DNA of 62,694 nt from CAZSMC01 sp964607755 (GCA_964607755.1 CAZSMC010000024.1:1-62694), one strand, 5' to 3'. Positions 26,282 to 35,161 are shown, counted from the first letter of the stretch. Numbers and translations are program-made. The notes: generated by a model not told the origin, from the letters alone.

Positions 26282-26358
26282 GGGCGATTAGCTCAGTTGG
26301 TTAGAGTGCCAGTCTCACATACTGGAGGTCACTGGTTCGATTCCAGTATCGCCCACCA
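26282..26358 (+). tRNA. tRNA-Val (anticodon CAC)
   Basis: 77 nt including an encoded CCA. Acceptor stem GGGCGAT/ATCGCCC pairs fully, the D-arm is GCTC/GAGT, the anticodon stem CCAGT/ACTGG encloses loop CTCACAT with anticodon CAC (reads GUG), and the T-arm is ACTGG-TTCGATT-CCAGT. Discriminator base A. It is immediately followed by a terminator. Solitary tRNA, on the opposite strand to the housekeeping block. Confidence 0.97.
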
Positions 26359-26359
26359 A

Positions 26360-26385
26360 AAAAGCCCTCGTAAAAGAGGGCTTTT
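26360..26385 (+). terminator. Rho-independent terminator of tRNA-Val
   Basis: AAAAGCCCTC and GAGGGCTTTT form a perfect 10-bp stem around a 6-nt loop, starting 2 nt after the tRNA 3' CCA. The stem end itself supplies the T run. Confidence 0.9.
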
Positions 26386-26705
26386 CTAGTTGTGTTTATG
26401 GCACACACGTACGTAACCCGGCGTATGTAGGCGGAATTACGCGGAAAATGTATGAATTGCAATTAAGATTTCTATCCTTTAATAGAGCACATGGTTATAA
26501 ATATTTTTATCATTGATGAAATTGAAAACAAACTTGTCAGATATGTAAAACTGTGGCAGGACAGAGGAATTGGTGAGCAAAGCCTGCCTGGTCACTTGTT
26601 CGGACCAGACAGGCCAGGCGAGTTCAATCACAATCCAAACAACAAACCAACATTTATCATAAAAGAATTGTTTTACCTTCATCGCGGTCTCGTCGGTTTC
26701 TGCGC
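26386..26705. other. 320-bp gap with a strong hairpin before the kinase
   Basis: No convincing gene. A short open frame on the plus strand overlaps the start of the histidine kinase but has no ribosome-binding site and no recognisable sequence. The region holds a near-perfect hairpin at 26,582-26,614: GCCTGCCTGGTC and GACCAGACAGGC around a 9-nt loop, with one C-A mismatch. It lacks a following T run, so it is more likely an RNA structure in the kinase leader or a protein-binding palindrome than a terminator. Confidence 0.6.
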
Positions 26706-29246
26706 ATGAATCAGTCGAGTCCTCATTTTAAAAGTGGTCGTTTTATGTTAAATGAAAAAACTGATATAGAACATTTTGAACAATTAAAAAAAGAAGCCAA
26801 CAAAGTTCTTCAGAATGAAAACCTTACAGAATACGCCTCGGAGAATTTCAAACGAATTCTGAATGAACTTGAGAATCACCGCTCAGAACTCGAGATGCAA
26901 AACGAAAAGTTGCGTCAGGCGCGGGAAGAACTGGAAACGGCAAAGAATCGTTATCTGCGTTTGTATGATTACGCACCTGTGGGTTATCTCACCCTGGACA
27001 AAAGCGGACTTGTCAACTCTGCTAACAAAACGTTCGCTTTGATGATAAAATCGGGTACAGAAAATTTATCTAAAAAATCTTTTTCATCGTTTTTAGCCGA
27101 ATCTTCAAAAGATGATTTTTATAAAATCCTTTATGCCAGAGACAAAAATACCGCAAAATTAGAATTAAAGCGCAGTGATGGTTCCAGTTTTTGGGCGGTA
27201 GTTCAACTGGACAGCGAACTGAATAAAGATGATGAAATTTCAGAATTCTGGTGCACTGTTACAGACATAACCAAACAGCACAAAATCGAGCAGGACCTCC
27301 TGGAGAGCAAAAACCAGATCATCAAACATCTCAACGAGATAGAGACTATTTATAAATTTACCCAGGTTGGTTTGTGTGAGCTGGACCTGGAATACCGTTA
27401 CGTTCGCATCAATGATTATTTGGCGGCAATAAACGGTCGCCCGGTAGAAGAACATATTGGTAAAAGAGTCTGGGAAATCGTACCAAAGCTGAAAGACCAT
27501 ATCCAGGAAACCGGCAATAAAGTCCATCAAACCGGCAAACCGGTAAAAAACATACCGTTAACAATAAGCAAAAATGAGAAAAGAAAGAGCCTGCGCCATT
27601 TGTTAGTTCACTGGTATCCATTGAAATACTACAACCAAATCGACAGTTTTAACATCGTTGTTGAAGATGTCACCGAACAGAAGCGCATTGTACGCCGGCT
27701 CGAAAGGGAGCGTAAAGTACTGCATTCCATTGTAGATTCCATTCCGGTTATGCTGGTGATCTGGGATAAAAATTTCGAGCATTTCCAGATCAACAAAGAG
27801 TGTGAACGCCTGCTTGGCTGGACCCATGAAGATTTTAGACATCTCAACGTCATGGAGTCCATCTATCCTGATCCTGTATACCGGCAAGAAGTAGCGGATT
27901 TCATGCAAAATTTGGATCCATTCTGGAAAGAAATTCGTCTGGTGACTAAAAGTGGTGAAATAATAGACACCTCATGGACCAATGTTGCTCTCACCGAAAA
28001 CTTGTGCATCGGCATTGGTTTAGATATCCGCAGCCAAAAGCAGGCTGAGCTGGAACTACGAAAAACACAAAAAGAGCTTGAACAACGGGTTCAAGAACGC
28101 ACAGCAGAACTGAACACAAGCAACCAGGAGCTTAAGCAACGTTCAGAGCAATTGTCACGACTAACAGCAGAGCTAACCATGGCGGAACAGCGGGAACGGC
28201 AGCGTATTGCCGATATTCTCCATGACCAGCTACAACAGATGCTCAGCGTAGCCAAAATCAACATTGGCGCGCTGCAATCTTCGATCAGCAAAGACCATCC
28301 GTCCATTGAATCGGCAAAAGAAGTGGAGAAATTGCTTTCAGATTCTATCGACGCACTTCGCGATCTGACGTATCAACTTTATCCGCCTATTCTCTATAAA
28401 ATCGGATTGGGAACTGCTCTGGAATGGCTGGTCGAGGATATGAGAAACAAGCACAAACTCAATATTGAAATAGAACACAACCTTCCTGATAACGCATTAT
28501 CAAAACCAATCCGTGAATTCATGTTTCAAAGCGCCAAAGAATTGGTATACAATATTGTCAAACATGCGGAATCAAAAAATGTGTCTATCCGTGTAGAAAA
28601 AGGAAAGAATTCACTGACTATGACTGTTAAAGATGCTGGAAAAGGTTTTGATCCGGCAACAGTTCAGATCGGCAGTAAAGAGGCAAAAGGATTTGGTTTA
28701 TTCAGCATAACAGAACGCGCGCGCTACTTGCAGGGCAAAATGGAAATCGACAGTGCTCCAGGCAAGGGAAGTAAATTTGAGATCACAATTCCCATAGCTT
28801 TAAAAGTGAAAAGCGAACAATCTGTAACCATTGAAAAAGCAGAACAATTAGAAGAACAGAAAATGATGGATAATAAAAAGCCGCTTCGAATTCTCATAGT
28901 TGATGACCACAACTTGATGAGAGAAGGTCTGACTTTTGTTATTTCAAAAGAAACAGACATGGAAGTCATCGGAGAAGCGGCAAACGGAGAACAGGGGCTG
29001 AAAATGGCACACGAATTGAATCCGGATGTCGTTATAATGGACGTGTCCATGCCTGTTATGAACGGTATTGTTGCGACCACAAAGCTTCGCGCTGAAATGC
29101 AAATGCTGCACATCGTTGGTTTAACCATGCATAACGAAAAAGTAATACATGACCAGATGAAAAATGCCGGTGCCAACGTGTGCCTGTCCAAAAGTGAACC
29201 TACTGACCGGTTTTTGTCAGCGATTCGTGCCTGCCGCAACGCATAA
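26706..29246 (+). CDS. Multi-PAS hybrid histidine kinase with receiver domain
   Basis: 846 residues, predicted cytoplasmic (no membrane segment). A coiled-coil N terminus (to ~75) is followed by three PAS-type sensor domains, roughly 76-185 (YDYAPVGYLTLD), 210-325 and 335-450 (IVDSIPVMLVIWD), a coiled linker, and a HisKA_3 dimerisation domain with His506 in RQRIADILHDQLQQ. The HATPase domain shows ELVYNIVKHAESKN and KDAGKGFDP. A C-terminal receiver carries phospho-acceptor Asp779 in VVIMDVSMP. The HisKA_3 type normally pairs with NarL/LuxR regulators, and one lies 231 bp downstream. An ATG at 26,745 is an alternative start. Confidence 0.93.
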   Translation: MNQSSPHFKSGRFMLNEKTDIEHFEQLKKEANKVLQNENLTEYASENFKRILNELENHRSELEMQNEKLRQAREELETAKNRYLRLYDYAPVGYLTLDKSGLVNSANKTFALMIKSGTENLSKKSFSSFLAESSKDDFYKILYARDKNTAKLELKRSDGSSFWAVVQLDSELNKDDEISEFWCTVTDITKQHKIEQDLLESKNQIIKHLNEIETIYKFTQVGLCELDLEYRYVRINDYLAAINGRPVEEHIGKRVWEIVPKLKDHIQETGNKVHQTGKPVKNIPLTISKNEKRKSLRHLLVHWYPLKYYNQIDSFNIVVEDVTEQKRIVRRLERERKVLHSIVDSIPVMLVIWDKNFEHFQINKECERLLGWTHEDFRHLNVMESIYPDPVYRQEVADFMQNLDPFWKEIRLVTKSGEIIDTSWTNVALTENLCIGIGLDIRSQKQAELELRKTQKELEQRVQERTAELNTSNQELKQRSEQLSRLTAELTMAEQRERQRIADILHDQLQQMLSVAKINIGALQSSISKDHPSIESAKEVEKLLSDSIDALRDLTYQLYPPILYKIGLGTALEWLVEDMRNKHKLNIEIEHNLPDNALSKPIREFMFQSAKELVYNIVKHAESKNVSIRVEKGKNSLTMTVKDAGKGFDPATVQIGSKEAKGFGLFSITERARYLQGKMEIDSAPGKGSKFEITIPIALKVKSEQSVTIEKAEQLEEQKMMDNKKPLRILIVDDHNLMREGLTFVISKETDMEVIGEAANGEQGLKMAHELNPDVVIMDVSMPVMNGIVATTKLRAEMQMLHIVGLTMHNEKVIHDQMKNAGANVCLSKSEPTDRFLSAIRACRNA

Positions 29247-29344
29247 TAGCGCTACTGAATGTTCAAAGAATCCAGAGGGGTGCAAAATCAACAGTAGCAG
29301 CATACGCAAGTTCTATGCATTCGTTTTCATAGATTCAGAATTTC

Positions 29345-29381
29345 AGAAATGAGAAAAAGCTTGCATTTCTCCCTTTCTTTT
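29345..29381 (+). terminator. Possible weak terminator after kinase gene
   Basis: AGAAATG and CATTTCT form a 7-bp A/T-rich stem with a 12-nt loop, followed by CCCTTTCTTTTTT. It lies about 100 nt after the kinase stop codon. Weak stem, so read-through into the response-regulator gene is likely. Confidence 0.4.
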
Positions 29382-29477
29382 TTAAATTTCATCCAAGATT
29401 GACCTACCTCACCACATGACAAACCATGATGATTAAAAGGGGGTTTGAACCTTTGTGTACAAGCAAGAAGAGGCTGA

Positions 29478-30125
29478 ATGAAAAATATTTTACTGGTTGA
29501 TGATCACCCTTTAATGCGGGTTGGGATAAAGAGTATACTGGACCAGCAGGATGACATTCACATTGTAGGTGAAGCCGGCGATGGGCGGACCGCTCTAAAA
29601 ATTACCGAAGAGAAAAAGCCAGATATCGTTATCATGGATATCAGCATGCCGAACCTGAATGGCATTGAAGCTACACGCCAAATTTGCAAACAACATCCAG
29701 ATACGCGAATTATCGTACTAACGGTTCATTCAAGCAAACAATTTGTGCAAAAAATGCTCAAAGCCGGTGCCCACGGCTATTTGCTAAAAGATGCACTCTA
29801 TAACGAGCTGTCGCAAGCCATCGAAGCGGTCTCGAAAGATAAAGTTTATCTCAGCTCCAAAGTTGCACAAATAGTGGTTAAAGATTACATTTCGGGCAAC
29901 CATTCGGAATCAGATACAGAGTTCAAAACACTTACATCACGCGAGCGCGAGGTGCTGCAAGGCCTGGCTGAAGGAAAATCGACCAAGCAAATTGCCGCTG
30001 AGCTTTTTGTCAGCACCAAAACAATAGAAACTCACCGCAAGAACATCATGGACAAACTGAACATCCGCAATCTCGCCGATCTGGTCAAATATGCCATCAG
30101 GGAAGGAATTATCGACGTTGAGTAA
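29478..30125 (+). CDS. NarL/LuxR-family response regulator
   Basis: 215 residues. N-terminal receiver domain with VDDH acidic pocket (residues 7-10), phospho-acceptor Asp54 in IVIMDISMPN and the switch Thr/Lys region (VLTVHSS, YLLKDA). A LuxR-type DNA-binding domain follows (LTSREREVLQGLAEGKSTKQIA, then VSTKTIETHRKNIMDKL). Same strand as the hybrid kinase upstream and the right class for a HisKA_3 kinase, so they probably form one signalling pathway in which kinase and regulator receivers compete or relay. Target genes unknown. RBS-like AAGAGGCTGA precedes the ATG. Confidence 0.95.
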   Translation: MKNILLVDDHPLMRVGIKSILDQQDDIHIVGEAGDGRTALKITEEKKPDIVIMDISMPNLNGIEATRQICKQHPDTRIIVLTVHSSKQFVQKMLKAGAHGYLLKDALYNELSQAIEAVSKDKVYLSSKVAQIVVKDYISGNHSESDTEFKTLTSREREVLQGLAEGKSTKQIAAELFVSTKTIETHRKNIMDKLNIRNLADLVKYAIREGIIDVE

Positions 30126-30214
30126 ATAACATTTTAGAGAACTGGTATTGGTGTCGGGGCAGCGGCTTTATCAGCGGATACACGTTATAGGCATTGTATC
30201 ATTTCATGTTTTCA

Positions 30215-30772
30215 TCAACGCAATGATCCAAGTTGAAAGCCAAATGTGATGCCACCAAATGGTTCAATATCATTCAAATTCAAATAAACCGTAAAACCCA
30301 TTCCAACCACCCTGCTGATTTTCAGGAAAAGCTGTGACTGAACCGCAAAGCCAAAAGTCGGTTTCACATCCACGCTTTTTCCGCCAAAGAACAGGCTTTG
30401 CTCTGTCTTCATGAAACGAGAGCCTGTCACCCGGGCAATACCAAATGATACTGAAGCGTGATAGTTGTCCTGTTTTTGAGTCGCCATTCCGATTAGCATA
30501 GCTACATCGAAAAATTCATCACCTCCGTTAAGAACGCCAACTTTTTCGGAATTTGCTGTTCCGCGCATCGTATAGATAAATTTTTCTGTCTGGATATTCA
30601 GACCGATATTACCGCCAAGTGAACCGAGCGAACAAAGGCCTAAACCTGAATTCAGCCAAAATAAGTGTCGTGAGGATTCTTTTTCAGACCAGGCACAAGC
30701 AGGCAGGCAACCTGAGATAAAAATCAGGCTGACAAAAATAATGCAAGAATTCCGGGGATGAAAGGATAACAC
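30215..30772 (-). CDS. Small predicted envelope protein
   Basis: 185 residues, not recognised. The start is GTG at 30,772, preceded at good distance by GGAGGT. The N terminus is a signal sequence with two cysteine-containing candidates for lipid attachment (FISGC, LPAC). The rest is a series of amphipathic beta-strands rich in Gly, Phe and Tyr (GLGLCSLGSLGGNIGLN, VGMGFTVYLNLN, GITFGFQLGSLR), suggesting a small outer-membrane barrel or surface protein. Convergent with the response-regulator gene and divergent from the PEBP gene; no functional clue. Confidence 0.65.
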   Translation of the reverse strand: MLSFHPRNSCIIFVSLIFISGCLPACAWSEKESSRHLFWLNSGLGLCSLGSLGGNIGLNIQTEKFIYTMRGTANSEKVGVLNGGDEFFDVAMLIGMATQKQDNYHASVSFGIARVTGSRFMKTEQSLFFGGKSVDVKPTFGFAVQSQLFLKISRVVGMGFTVYLNLNDIEPFGGITFGFQLGSLR

Positions 30773-30957
30773 GGCACACCTCCCATTATTAACTCATAGT
30801 GACATCGTCATGTATTAAATATTTCAGTCAATGTCAAATAATTTCGACCATTGGAATTTTTTTCATAGAATAAATTTCTAAACATAACTCTTGAAATGTT
30901 ACTCTGTCGTCATTTGTTAAAATAACAAAGGACGTAAAAGAATAGAGGAGGCACAAT

Positions 30958-31503
30958 ATGCGATTCGTTTCATTCTTTGTATTCATTTCAATCATCTGCG
31001 CTTGTCAGGCGCAAGATGAAACACCAAAAACGAAAGGAGAGGATTCTATGAATATCAAGAGCACTGTATTTGAACATGAGGATATGATTCCGTCAAAGTA
31101 CACCTGCGATGGCGAGGATGTTTCACCGCCTTTGTCCTGGGATAATGTGCCGGACGAGGCAAAAAGCCTGGCCCTGATCAGCGATGACCCGGACGCACCG
31201 ATGGGAACGTGGGTGCACTGGGTGGTCTATAACATTCCGCCTGATGTTACGTCACTGCCCGAGAATGTGCCTGCAAAAGAAAAACTTGAACAGGGCGGAA
31301 TACAGGGGACTAATGATTTCAAGAAAACCGGCTATGGTGGTCCGTGTCCACCGGGTGGCACTCACCGCTATTTTTTCAAACTCTACGCTTTGGATGAAAA
31401 ACTTGATCTCGAACCTGGCGCGACAAAAGCTAAAGTAGAAGAAGCCATGAGGGGTCACATTCTGGATCAGGCACACTTGATGGGAAAATACAAACGTCAG
31501 TAA
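30958..31503 (+). CDS. YbhB/YbcL-type PEBP (Raf kinase inhibitor-like) protein
   Basis: 181 residues. The signal peptide ends near ICAC, so it may be a lipoprotein or periplasmic. The phosphatidylethanolamine-binding protein family pattern is clear: SDDPDAPMGTWVHWVVYNIP and GYGGPCPPGGTHRYFFKLYALD, which build the anion-binding pocket. Bacterial members are poorly characterised; ligand unknown. RBS GAGGAGGCACA before the ATG is strong. The gene has its own likely promoter in the 185-bp gap upstream. Confidence 0.9.
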   Translation: MRFVSFFVFISIICACQAQDETPKTKGEDSMNIKSTVFEHEDMIPSKYTCDGEDVSPPLSWDNVPDEAKSLALISDDPDAPMGTWVHWVVYNIPPDVTSLPENVPAKEKLEQGGIQGTNDFKKTGYGGPCPPGGTHRYFFKLYALDEKLDLEPGATKAKVEEAMRGHILDQAHLMGKYKRQ

Positions 31504-31517
31504 AATGAGACTTAAAA

Positions 31518-31554
31518 AAGAGGCCATACTTATTCTACACCTTGGTGGCCTCTT
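31518..31554 (+). terminator. Hairpin after the PEBP gene
   Basis: AAGAGGCCA and TGGCCTCTT give a 9-bp perfect stem with a 19-nt loop, 15 nt after the stop codon. No long T run follows (TCTTAATTAA), so termination efficiency is uncertain; its position supports a terminator. Confidence 0.6.
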
Positions 31555-31697
31555 AATTAAAGAAATTCAGCGCTAAATTCTCTTTGGTCGTGGGATGGAA
31601 CAAGTTCCAGTTTGCCCCACTCAATTAAACGAGTTTAACCTCCTAATGAATTCAATCGCACCATGGATTGAATCATTTTACTTGTTGCAGACTTGCG

Positions 31698-31826
31698 ATG
31701 ACTCTTAATCTGCCAGAAGGGCGAGACTCTCCTCGGTATTGCCAACTATTTGATCTTGTTTATAAAGGCGATATCGATGATGAAAAAGCCGAGGATGAAA
31801 CCTATATAGAAATTGAATTCATATAG
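31698..31826 (+). CDS. Possible 42-residue acidic protein or gene remnant
   Basis: A 43-codon frame starting MTLNLPEGRDSPRYCQ and ending ETYIEIEFI, in the 378-bp gap between the PEBP gene and cysK. The acidic, non-repetitive sequence and codon choice look coding, but there is no ribosome-binding site, the family is unknown and the frame is short. It could be the C-terminal remnant of a lost gene. The rest of the gap holds only the PEBP terminator hairpin. Confidence 0.25.
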   Translation: MTLNLPEGRDSPRYCQLFDLVYKGDIDDEKAEDETYIEIEFI

Positions 31827-31881
31827 GCTTTTTAGAAATGACCGTATATCTCATTATTTTTTCAATTAACTTGTCCAGGAA

Positions 31882-32802
31882 CTAGTCAAAAAGTGTTGTG
31901 CTGATATAACGTTCAGCTGTATCAGCCAATATTACAACAATCAGCTTATCAGCATTTTCCTTTCGTTTGGCTACTTTAACAGCTGCAGCTGTTGTAGCTC
32001 CTGATGAGATACCAGCAAATATCCCTTCTTCTTTAGCTAAGCGTTTCGCCATCTCGAACGATTTGGCATTGGACACCTGAATCACCTCATCACACAGTTC
32101 CCTGTCCAACACATCAGGAACAAAACCGGCCCCAATTCCTTGGATCATATGTGGGCCTGGCTTACAGCCGGAAAGAACCGCCGAATCAGCTGGTTCAATT
32201 CCTATACTTTGGATGGAAGGTTTGCGGGACTTTAGCACTTTCGTAACACCGGTAATCGTCCCGCCAGTGCCGATTCCAGCAATGAAAATATCAATCTCCC
32301 CATCCGTATCTTTCCATATCTCTTCAGCGGTTGTGTCTCTATGTATTTGTGGATTAGCAGAGTTTTGAAACTGTTGTGGCATAAAGGAGTCGTTTATTTG
32401 TTCGACTATCTCTTTTGCCCTGTTAACGGCACCAGTCATCCCTTCTTCTGCGGGGGTAAGCACAAGTTCAGCGCCGAATAACTGCAATATCTTTCTTCGC
32501 TCAGTCGTCATTGATTCCGGCATCGTGAGTATAAGTTTATAACCTCTAGCTGCGGCAACCCATGCAAGTGCAATACCGGTATTTCCGCTGGTCGGTTCAA
32601 CAAGAGTATCGCCAGGTTTGATTTTACCATCACGTTCTGCAGCCAGTACCATACTTACTCCTATTCTGTCTTTAACGCTGCTAGCAGGGTTGAAGAATTC
32701 CAGCTTGGCTGCGATTGTGGCTTTACAATTTTTGGCTATTTTGTTGAGTTGAACCAAGGGAGTCTTACCGATTAATTCTGTCATATCTTTTGCGATATTC
32801 AT
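31882..32802 (-). CDS. cysK: Cysteine synthase
   Basis: 306 residues from the ATG at 32,802 (RBS CAGGA). PLP enzyme that makes cysteine from O-acetylserine and a sulfur donor, normally sulfide. The PLP lysine is Lys44 in NPASSVKDR; TSGNTGIALA and GTGGTITGV bind substrate and cofactor phosphate. It is the last gene of the sulfur cluster, 44 bp after the sulfite reductase gene. Because the cluster also encodes a sulfur-carrier system, a thiocarboxylate donor instead of free sulfide is conceivable (as for CysM with CysO in mycobacteria), but the sequence itself looks like an ordinary CysK. Confidence 0.94.
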   Translation of the reverse strand: MNIAKDMTELIGKTPLVQLNKIAKNCKATIAAKLEFFNPASSVKDRIGVSMVLAAERDGKIKPGDTLVEPTSGNTGIALAWVAAARGYKLILTMPESMTTERRKILQLFGAELVLTPAEEGMTGAVNRAKEIVEQINDSFMPQQFQNSANPQIHRDTTAEEIWKDTDGEIDIFIAGIGTGGTITGVTKVLKSRKPSIQSIGIEPADSAVLSGCKPGPHMIQGIGAGFVPDVLDRELCDEVIQVSNAKSFEMAKRLAKEEGIFAGISSGATTAAAVKVAKRKENADKLIVVILADTAERYISTTLFD

Positions 32803-32846
32803 TTTCAAATCCTGTGCAATTTTGTTAAAATCAAGTAAAAGGTATT

Positions 32847-35126
32847 TTATTTTTTTCTGCGTACTTTTACGGCATAGTGATCATCTACTTTTACTATGTC
32901 AAGAACCTCCTGTCCCTGCTCAGCAAAACTGGCAGGTGCATTTTGTATAGGTTCACCTTCATCAAGTAATACTTTAAGAATATCACCTACTTTAAGCTTT
33001 TCAAGTTCAAGTTTCGCTTTAACAAAATTTAAAGGGCATGCCACACCCCGCAAGTCGATGATATGATCTATAGTTTTATCTATCTCAACGCCGCTCTTTT
33101 GAGCCACTGGTTCCACCTTAAAACTAAGATTAGCATCGAGAGAAAGGAAAAGTTCTTCGATTCGACTCATTAAATCTTCAACTTTAGGTAATAAATACTC
33201 GATAGAATCTATGTCCTGCATTTTCCAATCAAGTGCATAGTCGAGCAGGCTTTGTGTTTCAGGCTTGACCCAGCCGGGTTCAATAAGGTGTTTAGTAAAT
33301 GCAGGAAAAATTTGTCTGTCTTTTTTAGGCTCCAAGCCAAATATAATCAGAAGTGCCCGCGCCGCAGAGACAACTGCTTTATAAATGTTCCCGCTGGTAA
33401 CCGGAATTGCATTAATTGCGTCTTTAGCCTCCTCTATATCCAGCTTTATGACATCCATAACACCTGCACCACACTCACCGGGACCTCTGCCTGCCAGAGA
33501 AAAGGTCTCGACAGAACCAAAATCGTAGTAGTAATCTTCGGGTATATCATCCGGCAGCCGGGAATGTTTAGCAACCAGTTCCGATAATTTCCTGATATTC
33601 CTTTGACCATTCGAAAAGTATGCTCGAACAAAGCCTGGAACATTTTTGGCCGGCAGTGAACCGATTCTTTCCGCTAAGCGGGTCCTACCCTCATAGATTT
33701 TAGTACCTGTCAGAACCTCATAGTAAGGCATAAGCTTGCCATTAACTCTTTTGGCCCTGCCTTCAAATCCTAAATCTCCGATATAGTGATTTGCACAGGA
33801 ATTGGGACATCCACTTATTCTTATTACTTGCCCTTTATAGTCATCCGAAATCTCCAAATCTTTGACAACTTTATCTATTGCCTCGGAAAGACCTCTGGAA
33901 AGGCATAATCCAAGTTTGCAAGTAGCTGCACCCGTACAGTTGATAATTTCCAGAGCATCGCTCGTAAAGTCAAAACCAAATTGCTCCAATACTTCGACTG
34001 CACTTGGCAGCTTTTCTTCAGGTATGGAGGTTATGAGCAAATCCTGAAGCTGTGTTGTCCTTACAAGCCCCTGACCAAATTCATCAGCAGCATGAGCTAC
34101 TTGGACTAAATTTTCTGCCGAAATATCTCCCGACTTTAGTCGAATCCGCAGGGTATGGTACCCCTTGTACTTCTCACTCTGGATGTAATCGGAGTAGACA
34201 TTTCCAGTTGATTTATTATCAGCAGAGATTTTTGATTGATTTCGTATATACTTAATCTTTTTTAACTTGGGGATATTACCCGGCAATCCCTCAGCTATGA
34301 CCTGTTGCTTGTAATGATTGTAAAGCCGGATAAATTCCTGTTCACCTATCCTGTGAAGAACGAATCTTAGTCGTGCACGATGTTTGTTAGACCTGTCACC
34401 ATAAGCATCAAACAATCGCTTGACTGCTTCTGCCACAGATAGGACTTCGCTGGTGGTTACAAATTCTTCGATTCGCACACCAGCTTTTGGTGATGGCCCT
34501 AACCCACCACCGGCATAGGCTGCAAAACCTTGTATTCCATTTTTAATATGAGCGAAAAATCCTAAATCCGCCGTGGATGCAAAAGCACAATCTTTTGCGC
34601 AACCGGAAAAAACTATTTTATACTTACGCGGCAAATTATAGGAACTCTTGTGTTGGAGCAAATACTCGGCTGTGGCTATTGCGTATGGTGCCACAGGGAA
34701 GTTTTCGTTCGGGCAAACTCCAGAGCGTGGGCAGGCAGTAACATTACGCACAGTGTTGCCTCCACCGCCTCGAGGAGAAAGACCAGCTTCTAATAAACCT
34801 TCCAATACATCAGGAGTGTCTTCAATAGCGACTTTGTGAATCTGGAGATCCTGCCTTGTCGTAACATGAACAATTCCACTGCCACATCTCCTGCTAAGCT
34901 CAGCGATTTTTTCAAGCTGAAAAGGTAAAACCAGGCCTGCTCCGATACGAATACGGACCATAAACTTGCCGGTAGTTCTTTGTTCATATACGCCCATCGG
35001 TACTCGATACGCACGGAAGGCGACTGGGTAAGTTTCACCTCTGATAAATTTTTCGACCTGGCTGCGATAATTTAGGGTGTCCTTCCTGATATTTTCCGGA
35101 ATTTGTAAAATATATTTTCCTGTCAT
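32847..35126 (-). CDS. Sulfite reductase hemoprotein fused to helical domain and TusA
   Basis: 759-residue fusion. The first ~530 residues are a duplicated nitrite/sulfite reductase hemoprotein; the siroheme/[4Fe-4S] ligands follow the C-x5-C...C-x3-C pattern at Cys397, Cys403, Cys440 and Cys444, and there is no flavin domain, so electrons must come from ferredoxin or another donor. A helical domain (about 555-655) resembles HEPN-type bundles. The last ~75 residues are a TusA-type sulfur-transfer domain with catalytic Cys697 in VACPLNFVKAK. Reduction of sulfite and capture of the sulfur as a protein persulfide may be linked on one chain. Its ATG overlaps a 12-codon leader ORF. Confidence 0.88.
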   Translation of the reverse strand: MTGKYILQIPENIRKDTLNYRSQVEKFIRGETYPVAFRAYRVPMGVYEQRTTGKFMVRIRIGAGLVLPFQLEKIAELSRRCGSGIVHVTTRQDLQIHKVAIEDTPDVLEGLLEAGLSPRGGGGNTVRNVTACPRSGVCPNENFPVAPYAIATAEYLLQHKSSYNLPRKYKIVFSGCAKDCAFASTADLGFFAHIKNGIQGFAAYAGGGLGPSPKAGVRIEEFVTTSEVLSVAEAVKRLFDAYGDRSNKHRARLRFVLHRIGEQEFIRLYNHYKQQVIAEGLPGNIPKLKKIKYIRNQSKISADNKSTGNVYSDYIQSEKYKGYHTLRIRLKSGDISAENLVQVAHAADEFGQGLVRTTQLQDLLITSIPEEKLPSAVEVLEQFGFDFTSDALEIINCTGAATCKLGLCLSRGLSEAIDKVVKDLEISDDYKGQVIRISGCPNSCANHYIGDLGFEGRAKRVNGKLMPYYEVLTGTKIYEGRTRLAERIGSLPAKNVPGFVRAYFSNGQRNIRKLSELVAKHSRLPDDIPEDYYYDFGSVETFSLAGRGPGECGAGVMDVIKLDIEEAKDAINAIPVTSGNIYKAVVSAARALLIIFGLEPKKDRQIFPAFTKHLIEPGWVKPETQSLLDYALDWKMQDIDSIEYLLPKVEDLMSRIEELFLSLDANLSFKVEPVAQKSGVEIDKTIDHIIDLRGVACPLNFVKAKLELEKLKVGDILKVLLDEGEPIQNAPASFAEQGQEVLDIVKVDDHYAVKVRRKK

Positions 35127-35161
35127 TTCTTATTCTCTTTTTTTGGCATAAAAACCGACAT
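35123..35161 (-). CDS. 12-codon leader ORF coupled to sulfite reductase gene
   Basis: ATG at 35,161 follows AGGAAGGAAAACA, a good ribosome-binding site, and the frame MSVFMPKKENKK ends in a TGA that overlaps the sulfite reductase ATG as ATGA. The sulfite reductase start has only a weak site of its own, so translation may depend on the leader. No cysteine codons, so classical attenuation by cysteine is not supported. Upstream, 35,162-35,308 contain no other gene and probably the promoter. Confidence 0.5.
   Translation of the reverse strand: MSVFMPKKENKK

Noticed and set aside
26282..26358. tRNA-Val as an attachment site of an integrated element
   Set aside because: No integrase gene and no repeat of the tRNA 3' end was seen downstream in the window.
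26491..26709. Small plus-strand frame before the histidine kinase
   Set aside because: No ribosome-binding site; the strong hairpin lies within it and the translation is not protein-like.
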